NCBI GenBank assembly: GCA_047495785.1
Contig: JBLDXI010000055.1
Span: 2,019,284 to 2,083,283 of the forward strand
Origin: Lepidodermella squamata
Taxonomy: Eukaryota > Gastrotricha
DNA length: 64,000 bases
Reading direction: 5' to 3'
Shown here: positions 47,060-61,099 of the stretch, one piece after another
Layout of the letters: every line of letters starts with the position of its first letter
Position numbering within the stretch: position 1 is the first letter of the stretch
Program-made: the position numbers and the translations under genes
The notes under the pieces: model-generated
Databases searched by the model: none
What the model was told of the DNA's origin: nothing
Seen by the model: only the letters and a program-made list of their open reading frames with translations

Positions 47060-50000
47060 AATCTGGAACCCTCAATATTAGACGTACCTCGTTTTGGATA
47101 TGATTTCCGCAATCAGCGGACCCCATTTTACTTATTCTTTGTGTTTAATCAACAGTTAACTCAGGATCAACGGAATTGTTGAAGAATTTGAACCTCCATA
47201 AGTGACATTTTAAATTTCAAAGTAGGTCATCTGGAACCGATCTGGAACCTTTTCCCTTCACCGTACATGATTTTCGACCACATTTCCACCATCAGCGGAC
47301 CCGATAATACTAATTCCATGCGATTAATCTGCAGTTGACTGAAGATCCGAGAAAATATGAATTATTTTGAAATGCCAAAAGTGAAAATCTCAATTTCGAA
47401 ATAGATGATTTTAGTTCGCTCCGGAACCTTTATTATCGACAGCCGTCTTGATTCAACTTGATATTCGTCATCAGCTGACTTGATAGTACTATTCCTGTCA
47501 ATATTTCACCAATTGGCTCTGAATCCGGTAAGTTTAGATGAAATTTGAAAGGTCAACCGTGACCAGATCGAGCTGAAAATAGGTCATTTGGGATCGATCT
47601 GGAACCTTTTCCCTTCACCGTACATGGTTTTCAACCACGTAATCGCCATCAGCGGACCTGATAGCACGATTCCTGTAAATTATTCACAAACTGGCCGAGA
47701 ATCCGACAAGTTAAGATCAAATTTGAAAGGTCAATCATGAAAATTTAAAAGTCAAAGTAGGTCATTTGGGATCGGTCTGGAACCTTTTCCCTTCACCGTA
47801 CATGGTTTTCAACCACGTTATCGTCATCAGCGGTCCTCGTATCATGATTCCTGTAAATTATTCACAAATTGGCGAAGAATCCGACAATTTAACGACCCAT
47901 TTGAAAGGTCAAACATGAAAATGTAAAAGTCAAAGTAGGTCATTTGGGATCGATCTGGATCTTTTATCTCGAATCGGGTGTGTTTTCCGACTTGATATTC
48001 CTCATCAGCGGACCTGATTGTGCTATTCCCGTCAATTTTTCACCAAATGGCTCAGGATCCGTCAAGTTATGATCAAAATTGAAAGGTAAAATTGTTTAAT
48101 TTTCCATTTCAAAGTACGTGATTTGGATTCGCTCTGGAACCATTATGGTAGATAGCCTTCTTAATCCGATTTGATATTCATTATCAGCGGACCTGACATT
48201 GCTATTCCTGCGATTTATTCACGAAGTGACCAAGAATCCGGGAAGTTTAGATGAAATTTGAAAGGTCAACCGTGACCAGGTTGAACTCAAATTAGGTCAT
48301 TTGGGATTGATCTGGAACCTTTTCCCTTCACCGTACATGGTTTTCAACCACATAATCGTCATTAGCGGACCCGATAATATTATTTCCATGCGATTCATCG
48401 ATCAGTGCCTGAAAATCCGAGGCATAATGAATTATTTTAAGATGCCAAAAGTGAAAATTTGAAGCCCGAAGTGGGTCACTTGGAATCGTTCTGGAACCTT
48501 TTTTTCACCGTACCAAGGTTTGGACGACACATTCATGATCGGTTGACCCGATAGTACTATTTCCATTCCAATAGCCGAAATTCCCCCCAAGATCCGAGAA
48601 TTCATGAATAATTTCGAAATGCTTAATTACAAAACATCAAGTTCAAACTAGGTCATTTGGAAACGACCTGGAACCTTTTTCCGAGATTCCCTCGCGAATC
48701 TGGCATCATATTCGTGCTCAGGAGCCCTGAGAGTACCAATTCCATGTATTTAATCGGCAAAAGCATGGGAATCCGAGAAATCCCTGACTATTTTGAAAGG
48801 TCCAAATAGTCCAAAAGTGAGAATTTCCAACTTAAAGTAGGTCATTTGGGATCGATCTGGAACCTTTATCTCGAATCGGGTGTGTTTTTCGACTTGATAT
48901 TCGTCATCAGCTGACTTGAAAGTACTATTCCTGTCAATATTTCACCAATTGGCTCTGAATCCGGTAAGTTTAGATGAAATTTGAAAGGTCAACCGTGACC
49001 AGATCGAGCTGAAAATAGGTCATTTGGGATCGATCTGGAACCTTTTCCCTTCACCGTACATGGTTTTCAACCACGTAATCGCCATCAGCGGACCTGATGG
49101 CACGATTCCTGTAAATAATTCACAAATTGGCTTAGGATTCGTCATGTTGAGATGAAATTTGAAAAGCCAAACATGGCTTCTACATTACTCACAAAGGTCA
49201 ATTGGTACCTCGCCGGAACCTTTTCTGTTAACAGTGTATGGTCTCGACCCCACAATCGCGGTTGGTCGACCCGATGATGCTTATTTGAATAATCGACAAG
49301 CGCCTGAAGATCCGAGGGATAGCCAAAAAGTTTATAAAATCCAAAAGTGAAATTCTTTAAACTGAAGTAGGTCACTTGGAATCGGTCTGGAACCTTTGTC
49401 ATTGGCCGCACATGTCTCCTGACCACATCCCCGCGTTAAGCGGACTCTATAACACAATTTCATTGCGGTTAATCAATAAATGCATGAAGATCCGAAAAAT
49501 TATGAAATTATTTGAAATGCCAAAAGTTAAATTTCGGAACTCAAAATAGCCCACTTGGAATCGATCTGGAACCTTTTCTGTTCACCGTACAAGGGTTTTG
49601 ACCACATAATCTTGATCGGCGGACCCGACAGTATTATTTCCATTCTAACGCTTGAAAATTCACCCAAGATCCGAATAAATATGAATTTCTTTGGCAGTAC
49701 CAAAGAAGAAACTCTCAAACTCAAATAAGGTCATCTGGAATCGATCTGGAACCTTTTCCCTTCACCGTACATGATTTTCGACCACATTTCCGCCATCAGC
49801 GGACCCGATAATACTATTTTCATTCGATTAATCGCCAATTGACTGAATATCCGAGAAATTATGAATTATTTTGAAATGCCAAAAGTGAATATCTCAAACT
49901 CAAATAGGTCATCTGGAACCGATCTGGAGCTTTTACCGTTAACCGTACATGATTTTAGGCGACATATTTGTCATCTGGAGACCTTATAACACTATGCCTA

Positions 50001-50150
50001 TGAATAATTCTTAAATCGGCTCAGAATCTATCAAGTTGACATGACATTTGAAAGGTCAACTAACTACAAAATTGACTGGCCGTGCGAGAGATTATTAGCA
50101 GAGTTTCGAAATGTCGGCATTCAAGTTCTTCAAGTTCAAATACGTGATCA
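47060..50150 (+). repeat. Degenerate 182-bp satellite monomers, about 17 copies
   Basis: Variants of AGGTCATTTGGGATCGATCT followed by GGAACCTTTTCCCTTCACCG recur at 47236, 47421, 47588, 47777, 47957, 48133, 48310, 48489, 48668, 48857, 49037, 49208, 49386, 49565, 49745 and 49923 (GGAACC or equivalent), a spacing of roughly 170-190 bp. Monomers differ from each other, but each is nearly identical to its counterpart one 4,818-bp unit away, so this is a higher-order repeat. A 545-bp (three-monomer) loss in the inverted copy confirms a period near 182 bp. Confidence 0.9.
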
Positions 50151-50858
50151 GGATCCTGTCTATGCTCTCACTTCAGGAGGCTTCCGAATAGCCTCCAGTT
50201 TAGGAGGGTTCTGGTTAAGGTTAGTTTCAGGGTTCAGGTTAGGGTTAGGTTCAGGGTTCTGGTTAGGGTTAGTTCAGGGTAGGTGTGGGTTTTGCAATCC
50301 CAAAACGGCGTAACAATTCAGAGGTTAGCACCAAATTAGATAATTCAAGTTTCCATCAAGCTGGAATCAATTTTCAACCCTAATAACCTGTCCAATATCT
50401 TGCTCATGCGATAATTTTGTAAACCCGCAATTCCACAACTGTCGATTGAATATTTCTGTTTTTCTGTTTTGCCGCTCTATGTTGGACCTTTGTGTCCCAG
50501 GTAATTTGTTTGGAAAACAGTGGGATGAGTATACTTTCCCATAGAGGCACACAATTTCTTTACAATACGTTCTTCCGATTACATTTGCTTATCCGTATCC
50601 GCAGTAAAAATGTTTAACAAATGATAAAATCAAAAAATTCTTCCTTTATTTCGTATTGCCAGGTGCCAACAATATGCATACCTTTAGTTAGGAACATATT
50701 TTGAAGCGGCTGATAAATGACCAGAGGTAAACAGTTATTTTCCCTCGTCATCATTATTTAGAAAATATGAGGGATCTCATCGCTAAGCTCACTTTTCACC
50801 CTAATTCAGTTTCATGGTGATCCATTGGACCGAACGGGCGAGAGTTGTTAGGGTTATT

Positions 50859-53800
50859 GGTAATAGTTTAATACAGACGAGCTGCAAACCGGGGCCTCTC
50901 GTTTTACCGAGAGTCAAACCGGGCCCTACCATTACTCCATCATAGGGATCCAAGATGAGCATCATTTTCATGTTTATGATGATTCTTCATCACAAAAATT
51001 ATGTGTCCCTAACCACTCCGCAATAATACTGAGATCCGATAAAAAATTCCCGACAAATGGCTCAAAGGAACTCAGACAAAATTTGTATTCAAAGAATGAA
51101 TACAATTCAATCAGAAGAATGACCCAGGGGAGTCATTTTCTGCTTGAATTTAATTTACCATGACCCAGGGGAGTCAGGCAAATTATCTATTTTACCATGA
51201 CCCAGGGGAGTCAGGCAAATTATTAATATTTCACCATGACCCAGGGGAGTCAGGGAAATTACAAAGGATAGAATTAGAAATAAATAAATTGTAAACATTT
51301 CAACATAAGTCTACTGCCTTGGAACAGTTTCATAACTTCGGAAAAATTGCTTACTTTCCGTCAAACGTTGAAGCAAAAGTTATGAAGGGTTTTACACTAG
51401 TGTCCTCAAACTTACTATATGTTGAAAACAAAGTTTAACAGATAGTGCTCTTGAAGAGCGATTGATAATTTTACAGTCTTCGAGAAAGACTTTTATAAGC
51501 TTCTTTGATTGAATGGCTGCGTAAATTATTTTCTCGCCAGATTTTGCCAATCGTCGTGCCAAGTCAAGTCACATGGATCTTATTCATGCGTTGTATTTAA
51601 TTAGCGAGTCGTTCTTTATGAATGAAATAAGATTCCAAGCTCAAGTCACGTGCAAACTAGAGCACATAAAAAATTATTTCCAAGATATTTTTGGAAATTA
51701 AAATGCAAATTACAGCATGAACACAAGAAGCGGGCAAAACTGACAAGTGCAGATGCATCCCCTGAAGGTGCACCTCATCGTTATGCCAATCGTATTCAGC
51801 GGGAATGAAAACTTAACAAGCGAAATAAATGAGCAAGTAATTTCACAAAATTATGACCCAACAGGTCACGTTAAATAAATCTGGAACCCTCAATATTAGA
51901 CGTACCTCGTTTTGGATATGATTTCCGCAATCAGCGGACCCCATTTTACTTATTCTTTGTGTTTAATCAACAGTTAACTCAGGATCAACGGAATTGTTGA
52001 AGAATTTGAACCTCCATAAGTGACATTTTAAATTTCAAAGTAGGTCATCTGGAACCGATCTGGAACCTTTTCCCTTCACCGTACATGATTTTCGACCACA
52101 TTTCCACCATCAGCGGACCCGATAATACTAATTCCATGCGATTAATCTGCAGTTGACTGAAGATCCGAGAAAATATGAATTATTTTGAAATGCCAAAAGT
52201 GAAAATCTCAATTTCGAAATAGATGATTTTAGTTCGCTCCGGAACCTTTATTATCGACAGCCGTCTTGATTCAACTTGATATTCGTCATCAGCTGACTTG
52301 ATAGTACTATTCCTGTCAATATTTCACCAATTGGCTCTGAATCCGGTAAGTTTAGATGAAATTTGAAAGGTCAACCGTGACCAGATCGAGCTGAAAATAG
52401 GTCATTTGGGATCGATCTGGAACCTTTTCCCTTCACCGTACATGGTTTTCAACCACGTAATCGCCATCAGCGGACCTGATAGCACGATTCCTGTAAATTA
52501 TTCACAAACTGGCCGAGAATCCGACAAGTTAAGATCAAATTTGAAAGGTCAATCATGAAAATTTAAAAGTCAAAGTAGGTCATTTGGGATCGGTCTGGAA
52601 CCTTTTCCCTTCACCGTACATGGTTTTCAACCACGTTATCGTCATCAGCGGTCCTCGTATCATGATTCCTGTAAATTATTCACAAATTGGCGAAGAATCC
52701 GACAATTTAACGACCCATTTGAAAGGTCAAACATGAAAATGTAAAAGTCAAAGTAGGTCATTTGGGATCGATCTGGATCTTTTATCTCGAATCGGGTGTG
52801 TTTTCCGACTTGATATTCCTCATCAGCGGACCTGATTGTGCTATTCCCGTCAATTTTTCACCAAATGGCTCAGGATCCGTCAAGTTATGATCAAAATTGA
52901 AAGGTAAAATTGTTTAATTTTCCATTTCAAAGTACGTGATTTGGATTCGCTCTGGAACCATTATGGTAGATAGCCTTCTTAATCCGATTTGATATTCATT
53001 ATCAGCGGACCTGACATTGCTATTCCTGCGATTTATTCACGAAGTGACCAAGAATCCGGGAAGTTTAGATGAAATTTGAAAGGTCAACCGTGACCAGGTT
53101 GAACTCAAATTAGGTCATTTGGGATTGATCTGGAACCTTTTCCCTTCACCGTACATGGTTTTCAACCACATAATCGTCATTAGCGGACCCGATAATATTA
53201 TTTCCATGCGATTCATCGATCAGTGCCTGAAAATCCGAGGCATAATGAATTATTTTAAGATGCCAAAAGTGAAAATTTGAAGCCCGAAGTGGGTCACTTG
53301 GAATCGTTCTGGAACCTTTTTTTCACCGTACCAAGGTTTGGACGACACATTCATGATCGGTTGACCCGATAGTACTATTTCCATTCCAATAGCCGAAATT
53401 CCCCCCAAGATCCGAGAATTCATGAATAATTTCGAAATGCTTAATTACAAAACATCAAGTTCAAACTAGGTCATTTGGAAACGACCTGGAACCTTTTTCC
53501 GAGATTCCCTCGCGAATCTGGCATCATATTCGTGCTCAGGAGCCCTGAGAGTACCAATTCCATGTATTTAATCGGCAAAAGCATGGGAATCCGAGAAATC
53601 CCTGACTATTTTGAAAGGTCCAAATAGTCCAAAAGTGAGAATTTCCAACTTAAAGTAGGTCATTTGGGATCGATCTGGAACCTTTATCTCGAATCGGGTG
53701 TGTTTTTCGACTTGATATTCGTCATCAGCTGACTTGAAAGTACTATTCCTGTCAATATTTCACCAATTGGCTCTGAATCCGGTAAGTTTAGATGAAATTT

Positions 53801-55676
53801 GAAAGGTCAACCGTGACCAGATCGAGCTGAAAATAGGTCATTTGGGATCGATCTGGAACCTTTTCCCTTCACCGTACATGGTTTTCAACCACGTAATCGC
53901 CATCAGCGGACCTGATGGCACGATTCCTGTAAATAATTCACAAATTGGCTTAGGATTCGTCATGTTGAGATGAAATTTGAAAAGCCAAACATGGCTTCTA
54001 CATTACTCACAAAGGTCAATTGGTACCTCGCCGGAACCTTTTCTGTTAACAGTGTATGGTCTCGACCCCACAATCGCGGTTGGTCGACCCGATGATGCTT
54101 ATTTGAATAATCGACAAGCGCCTGAAGATCCGAGGGATAGCCAAAAAGTTTATAAAATCCAAAAGTGAAATTCTTTAAACTGAAGTAGGTCACTTGGAAT
54201 CGGTCTGGAACCTTTGTCATTGGCCGCACATGTCTCCTGACCACATCCCCGCGTTAAGCGGACTCTATAACACAATTTCATTGCGGTTAATCAATAAATG
54301 CATGAAGATCCGAAAAATTATGAAATTATTTGAAATGCCAAAAGTTAAATTTCGGAACTCAAAATAGCCCACTTGGAATCGATCTGGAACCTTTTCTGTT
54401 CACCGTACAAGGGTTTTGACCACATAATCTTGATCGGCGGACCCGACAGTATTATTTCCATTCTAACGCTTGAAAATTCACCCAAGATCCGAATAAATAT
54501 GAATTTCTTTGGCAGTACCAAAGAAGAAACTCTCAAACTCAAATAAGGTCATCTGGAATCGATCTGGAACCTTTTCCCTTCACCGTACATGATTTTCGAC
54601 CACATTTCCGCCATCAGCGGACCCGATAATACTATTTTCATTCGATTAATCGCCAATTGACTGAATATCCGAGAAATTATGAATTATTTTGAAATGCCAA
54701 AAGTGAATATCTCAAACTCAAATAGGTCATCTGGAACCGATCTGGAGCTTTTACCGTTAACCGTACATGATTTTAGGCGACATATTTGTCATCTGGAGAC
54801 CTTATAACACTATGCCTATGAATAATTCTTAAATCGGCTCAGAATCTATCAAGTTGACATGACATTTGAAAGGTCAACTAACTACAAAATTGACTGGCCG
54901 TGCGAGAGATTATTAGCAGAGTTTCGAAATGTCGGCATTCAAGTTCTTCAAGTTCAAATACGTGATCAGGATCCTGTCTATGCTCTCACTTCAGGAGGCT
55001 TCCGAATAGCCTCCAGTTTAGGAGGGTTCTGGTTAAGGTTAGTTTCAGGGTTCAGGTTAGGGTTAGGTTCAGGGTTCTGGTTAGGGTTAGTTCAGGGTAG
55101 GTGTGGGTTTTGCAATCCCAAAACGGCGTAACAATTCAGAGGTTAGCACCAAATTAGATAATTCAAGTTTCCATCAAGCTGGAATCAATTTTCAACCCTA
55201 ATAACCTGTCCAATATCTTGCTCATGCGATAATTTTGTAAACCCGCAATTCCACAACTGTCGATTGAATATTTCTGTTTTTCTGTTTTGCCGCTCTATGT
55301 TGGACCTTTGTGTCCCAGGTAATTTGTTTGGAAAACAGTGGGATGAGTATACTTTCCCATAGAGGCACACAATTTCTTTACAATACGTTCTTCCGATTAC
55401 ATTTGCTTATCCGTATCCGCAGTAAAAATGTTTAACAAATGATAAAATCAAAAAATTCTTCCTTTATTTCGTATTGCCAGGTGCCAACAATATGCATACC
55501 TTTAGTTAGGAACATATTTTGAAGCGGCTGATAAATGACCAGAGGTAAACAGTTATTTTCCCTCGTCATCATTATTTAGAAAATATGAGGGATCTCATCG
55601 CTAAGCTCACTTTTCACCCTAATTCAGTTTCATGGTGATCCATTGGACCGAACGGGCGAGAGTTGTTAGGGTTATT
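50859..55676 (+). repeat. Subtelomeric 4,818-bp unit, copy 2
   Basis: Same length and, as far as I can compare, the same sequence as copy 1. The junction between copies reads AGAGTTG TTAGGGTTA TTGGTAATAG: one and a half telomere repeats remain at the joint. Confidence 0.97.
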
Positions 55677-55866
55677 GGTAATAGTTTAATACAGACGAGC
55701 TGCAAACCGGGGCCTCTCGTTTTACCGAGAGTCAAACCGGGCCCTACCATTACTCCATCATAGGGATCCAAGATGAGCATCATTTTCATGTTTATGATGA
55801 TTCTTCATCACAAAAATTATGTGTCCCTAACCACTCCGCAATAATACTGAGATCCGATAAAAAATT
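55677..55866 (+). repeat. 190-bp partial unit abutting telomeric array
   Basis: The first 190 bp of the unit, ending GATCCGATAAAAAATT, where a full unit continues CCCGACAAATGG. Here it is followed at once by GGGG(TTAGGG)n. The same truncation point recurs at 61099. Confidence 0.97.
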
Positions 55867-56091
55867 GGGGTTAGGGTTAGGGTTAGGGTTAGGGTTAGGG
55901 TTAGGGTTAGGGTTAGGGTTAGGGTTAGGGTTAGGGTTAGGGTTAGGGTTAGGGTTAGGGTTAGGGTTAGGGTTAGGGTTAGGGTTAGGGTTAGGGTTAG
56001 GGTTAGGGTTAGGGTTAGGGTTAGGGTTAGGGTTAGGGTTAGGGTTAGGGTTAGGGTTAGGGTTAGGGTTAGGGTTAGGGTTAGGGTTAGT
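55867..56091 (+). repeat. Interstitial telomeric array (TTAGGG)~37
   Basis: A perfect run of about 37 TTAGGG repeats, the longest telomeric tract in the window, with the G-rich strand to the right. It joins the next unit as GGGTTAG|TGGTAATAG, one base different from the other joints. The runs of 'LTLTLT' or 'LGLGLG' codons in it are not genes. Confidence 0.98.
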
Positions 56092-59000
56092 GGTAATAGT
56101 TTAATACAGACGAGCTGCAAACCGGGGCCTCTCGTTTTACCGAGAGTCAAACCGGGCCCTACCATTACTCCATCATAGGGATCCAAGATGAGCATCATTT
56201 TCATGTTTATGATGATTCTTCATCACAAAAATTATGTGTCCCTAACCACTCCGCAATAATACTGAGATCCGATAAAAAATTCCCGACAAATGGCTCAAAG
56301 GAACTCAGACAAAATTTGTATTCAAAGAATGAATACAATTCAATCAGAAGAATGACCCAGGGGAGTCATTTTCTGCTTGAATTTAATTTACCATGACCCA
56401 GGGGAGTCAGGCAAATTATCTATTTTACCATGACCCAGGGGAGTCAGGCAAATTATTAATATTTCACCATGACCCAGGGGAGTCAGGGAAATTACAAAGG
56501 ATAGAATTAGAAATAAATAAATTGTAAACATTTCAACATAAGTCTACTGCCTTGGAACAGTTTCATAACTTCGGAAAAATTGCTTACTTTCCGTCAAACG
56601 TTGAAGCAAAAGTTATGAAGGGTTTTACACTAGTGTCCTCAAACTTACTATATGTTGAAAACAAAGTTTAACAGATAGTGCTCTTGAAGAGCGATTGATA
56701 ATTTTACAGTCTTCGAGAAAGACTTTTATAAGCTTCTTTGATTGAATGGCTGCGTAAATTATTTTCTCGCCAGATTTTGCCAATCGTCGTGCCAAGTCAA
56801 GTCACATGGATCTTATTCATGCGTTGTATTTAATTAGCGAGTCGTTCTTTATGAATGAAATAAGATTCCAAGCTCAAGTCACGTGCAAACTAGAGCACAT
56901 AAAAAATTATTTCCAAGATATTTTTGGAAATTAAAATGCAAATTACAGCATGAACACAAGAAGCGGGCAAAACTGACAAGTGCAGATGCATCCCCTGAAG
57001 GTGCACCTCATCGTTATGCCAATCGTATTCAGCGGGAATGAAAACTTAACAAGCGAAATAAATGAGCAAGTAATTTCACAAAATTATGACCCAACAGGTC
57101 ACGTTAAATAAATCTGGAACCCTCAATATTAGACGTACCTCGTTTTGGATATGATTTCCGCAATCAGCGGACCCCATTTTACTTATTCTTTGTGTTTAAT
57201 CAACAGTTAACTCAGGATCAACGGAATTGTTGAAGAATTTGAACCTCCATAAGTGACATTTTAAATTTCAAAGTAGGTCATCTGGAACCGATCTGGAACC
57301 TTTTCCCTTCACCGTACATGATTTTCGACCACATTTCCACCATCAGCGGACCCGATAATACTAATTCCATGCGATTAATCTGCAGTTGACTGAAGATCCG
57401 AGAAAATATGAATTATTTTGAAATGCCAAAAGTGAAAATCTCAATTTCGAAATAGATGATTTTAGTTCGCTCCGGAACCTTTATTATCGACAGCCGTCTT
57501 GATTCAACTTGATATTCGTCATCAGCTGACTTGATAGTACTATTCCTGTCAATATTTCACCAATTGGCTCTGAATCCGGTAAGTTTAGATGAAATTTGAA
57601 AGGTCAACCGTGACCAGATCGAGCTGAAAATAGGTCATTTGGGATCGATCTGGAACCTTTTCCCTTCACCGTACATGGTTTTCAACCACGTAATCGCCAT
57701 CAGCGGACCTGATAGCACGATTCCTGTAAATTATTCACAAACTGGCCGAGAATCCGACAAGTTAAGATCAAATTTGAAAGGTCAATCATGAAAATTTAAA
57801 AGTCAAAGTAGGTCATTTGGGATCGGTCTGGAACCTTTTCCCTTCACCGTACATGGTTTTCAACCACGTTATCGTCATCAGCGGTCCTCGTATCATGATT
57901 CCTGTAAATTATTCACAAATTGGCGAAGAATCCGACAATTTAACGACCCATTTGAAAGGTCAAACATGAAAATGTAAAAGTCAAAGTAGGTCATTTGGGA
58001 TCGATCTGGATCTTTTATCTCGAATCGGGTGTGTTTTCCGACTTGATATTCCTCATCAGCGGACCTGATTGTGCTATTCCCGTCAATTTTTCACCAAATG
58101 GCTCAGGATCCGTCAAGTTATGATCAAAATTGAAAGGTAAAATTGTTTAATTTTCCATTTCAAAGTACGTGATTTGGATTCGCTCTGGAACCATTATGGT
58201 AGATAGCCTTCTTAATCCGATTTGATATTCATTATCAGCGGACCTGACATTGCTATTCCTGCGATTTATTCACGAAGTGACCAAGAATCCGGGAAGTTTA
58301 GATGAAATTTGAAAGGTCAACCGTGACCAGGTTGAACTCAAATTAGGTCATTTGGGATTGATCTGGAACCTTTTCCCTTCACCGTACATGGTTTTCAACC
58401 ACATAATCGTCATTAGCGGACCCGATAATATTATTTCCATGCGATTCATCGATCAGTGCCTGAAAATCCGAGGCATAATGAATTATTTTAAGATGCCAAA
58501 AGTGAAAATTTGAAGCCCGAAGTGGGTCACTTGGAATCGTTCTGGAACCTTTTTTTCACCGTACCAAGGTTTGGACGACACATTCATGATCGGTTGACCC
58601 GATAGTACTATTTCCATTCCAATAGCCGAAATTCCCCCCAAGATCCGAGAATTCATGAATAATTTCGAAATGCTTAATTACAAAACATCAAGTTCAAACT
58701 AGGTCATTTGGAAACGACCTGGAACCTTTTTCCGAGATTCCCTCGCGAATCTGGCATCATATTCGTGCTCAGGAGCCCTGAGAGTACCAATTCCATGTAT
58801 TTAATCGGCAAAAGCATGGGAATCCGAGAAATCCCTGACTATTTTGAAAGGTCCAAATAGTCCAAAAGTGAGAATTTCCAACTTAAAGTAGGTCATTTGG
58901 GATCGATCTGGAACCTTTATCTCGAATCGGGTGTGTTTTTCGACTTGATATTCGTCATCAGCTGACTTGAAAGTACTATTCCTGTCAATATTTCACCAAT

Positions 59001-60909
59001 TGGCTCTGAATCCGGTAAGTTTAGATGAAATTTGAAAGGTCAACCGTGACCAAATCGAGCTGAAAATAGGTCATTTGGGATCGATCTGGAACCTTTTCCC
59101 TTCACCGTACATGGTTTTCAACCACGTAATCGCCATCAGCGGACCTGATGGCACGATTCCTGTAAATAATTCACAAATTGGCTTAGGATTCGTCATGTTG
59201 AGATGAAATTTGAAAAGCCAAACATGGCTTCTACATTACTCACAAAGGTCAATTGGTACCTCGCCGGAACCTTTTCTGTTAACAGTGTATGGTCTCGACC
59301 CCACAATCGCGGTTGGTCGACCCGATGATGCTTATTTGAATAATCGACAAGCGCCTGAAGATCCGAGGGATAGCCAAAAAGTTTATAAAATCCAAAAGTG
59401 AAATTCTTTAAACTGAAGTAGGTCACTTGGAATCGGTCTGGAACCTTTGTCATTGGCCGCACATGTCTCCTGACCACATCCCCGCGTTAAGCGGACTCTA
59501 TAACACAATTTCATTGCGGTTAATCAATAAATGCATGAAGATCCGAAAAATTATGAAATTATTTGAAATGCCAAAAGTTAAATTTCGGAACTCAAAATAG
59601 CCCACTTGGAATCGATCTGGAACCTTTTCTGTTCACCGTACAAGGGTTTTGACCACATAATCTTGATCGGCGGACCCGACAGTATTATTTCCATTCTAAC
59701 GCTTGAAAATTCACCCAAGATCCGAATAAATATGAATTTCTTTGGCAGTACCAAAGAAGAAACTCTCAAACTCAAATAAGGTCATCTGGAATCGATCTGG
59801 AACCTTTTCCCTTCACCGTACATGATTTTCGACCACATTTCCGCCATCAGCGGACCCGATAATACTATTTTCATTCGATTAATCGCCAATTGACTGAATA
59901 TCCGAGAAATTATGAATTATTTTGAAATGCCAAAAGTGAATATCTCAAACTCAAATAGGTCATCTGGAACCGATCTGGAGCTTTTACCGTTAACCGTACA
60001 TGATTTTAGGCGACATATTTGTCATCTGGAGACCTTATAACACTATGCCTATGAATAATTCTTAAATCGGCTCAGAATCTATCAAGTTGACATGACATTT
60101 GAAAGGTCAACTAACTACAAAATTGACTGGCCGTGCGAGAGATTATTAGCAGAGTTTCGAAATGTCGGCATTCAAGTTCTTCAAGTTCAAATACGTGATC
60201 AGGATCCTGTCTATGCTCTCACTTCAGGAGGCTTCCGAATAGCCTCCAGTTTAGGAGGGTTCTGGTTAAGGTTAGTTTCAGGGTTCAGGTTAGGGTTAGG
60301 TTCAGGGTTCTGGTTAGGGTTAGTTCAGGGTAGGTGTGGGTTTTGCAATCCCAAAACGGCGTAACAATTCAGAGGTTAGCACCAAATTAGATAATTCAAG
60401 TTTCCATCAAGCTGGAATCAATTTTCAACCCTAATAACCTGTCCAATATCTTGCTCATGCGATAATTTTGTAAACCCGCAATTCCACAACTGTCGATTGA
60501 ATATTTCTGTTTTTCTGTTTTGCCGCTCTATGTTGGACCTTTGTGTCCCAGGTAATTTGTTTGGAAAACAGTGGGATGAGTATACTTTCCCATAGAGGCA
60601 CACAATTTCTTTACAATACGTTCTTCCGATTACATTTGCTTATCCGTATCCGCAGTAAAAATGTTTAACAAATGATAAAATCAAAAAATTCTTCCTTTAT
60701 TTCGTATTGCCAGGTGCCAACAATATGCATACCTTTAGTTAGGAACATATTTTGAAGCGGCTGATAAATGACCAGAGGTAAACAGTTATTTTCCCTCGTC
60801 ATCATTATTTAGAAAATATGAGGGATCTCATCGCTAAGCTCACTTTTCACCCTAATTCAGTTTCATGGTGATCCATTGGACCGAACGGGCGAGAGTTGTT
60901 AGGGTTATT
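56092..60909 (+). repeat. Subtelomeric 4,818-bp unit, copy 3
   Basis: Again 4,818 bp. It matches copies 1 and 2 except for rare single-base changes (A for G at 59053). It ends with the same AGAGTTGTTAGGGTTATTGG joint. Confidence 0.97.
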
Positions 60910-61099
60910 GGTAATAGTTTAATACAGACGAGCTGCAAACCGGGGCCTCTCGTTTTACCGAGAGTCAAACCGGGCCCTACCATTACTCCATCATAGGGAT
61001 CCAAGATGAGCATCATTTTCATGTTTATGATGATTCTTCATCACAAAAATTATGTGTCCCTAACCACTCCGCAATAATACTGAGATCCGATAAAAAATT
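60910..61099 (+). repeat. Second 190-bp partial unit, at the inversion point
   Basis: Identical in extent to 55677-55866 and cut at the same base (AAAAAATT at 61092-61099). Instead of a telomeric array it is followed by GGGGTGAAAAGTGAGC, the inverted unit. Confidence 0.96.

Larger units (their letters stand above)
46041..50858 (+). repeat. Subtelomeric 4,818-bp unit, copy 1
   Basis: The unit starts GGTAATAGTTTAATACAGAC and ends just before the next GGTAATAG. It has four parts: a 260-bp head; four copies of a roughly 38-bp repeat (about 46303-46435, core ATGACCCAGGGGAGTCAGG); about 600 bp of single-copy sequence; about 3.1 kb of 182-bp monomers (about 47060-50150); and a tail with degenerate telomere-like GGTTAGGGTTAGGTTCAGGG (50215-50290). 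No open frame exceeds about 94 codons and none looks protein-coding. It matches the later copies almost base for base; one difference is A instead of C at 46107. Confidence 0.97.

Noticed and set aside
49142-50552. Frames of 61-94 codons recurring in each subtelomeric unit (also at 53960-55370, 59193-60603 and inverted at 61350-62760)
   Set aside because: They recur only because the DNA unit recurs. They cross satellite monomers, show no domain and overlap on both strands.
55827-56204. Open frames of Leu-Thr or Leu-Gly repeats across the telomeric array
   Set aside because: They are a by-product of TTAGGG repeats in frame; no gene.
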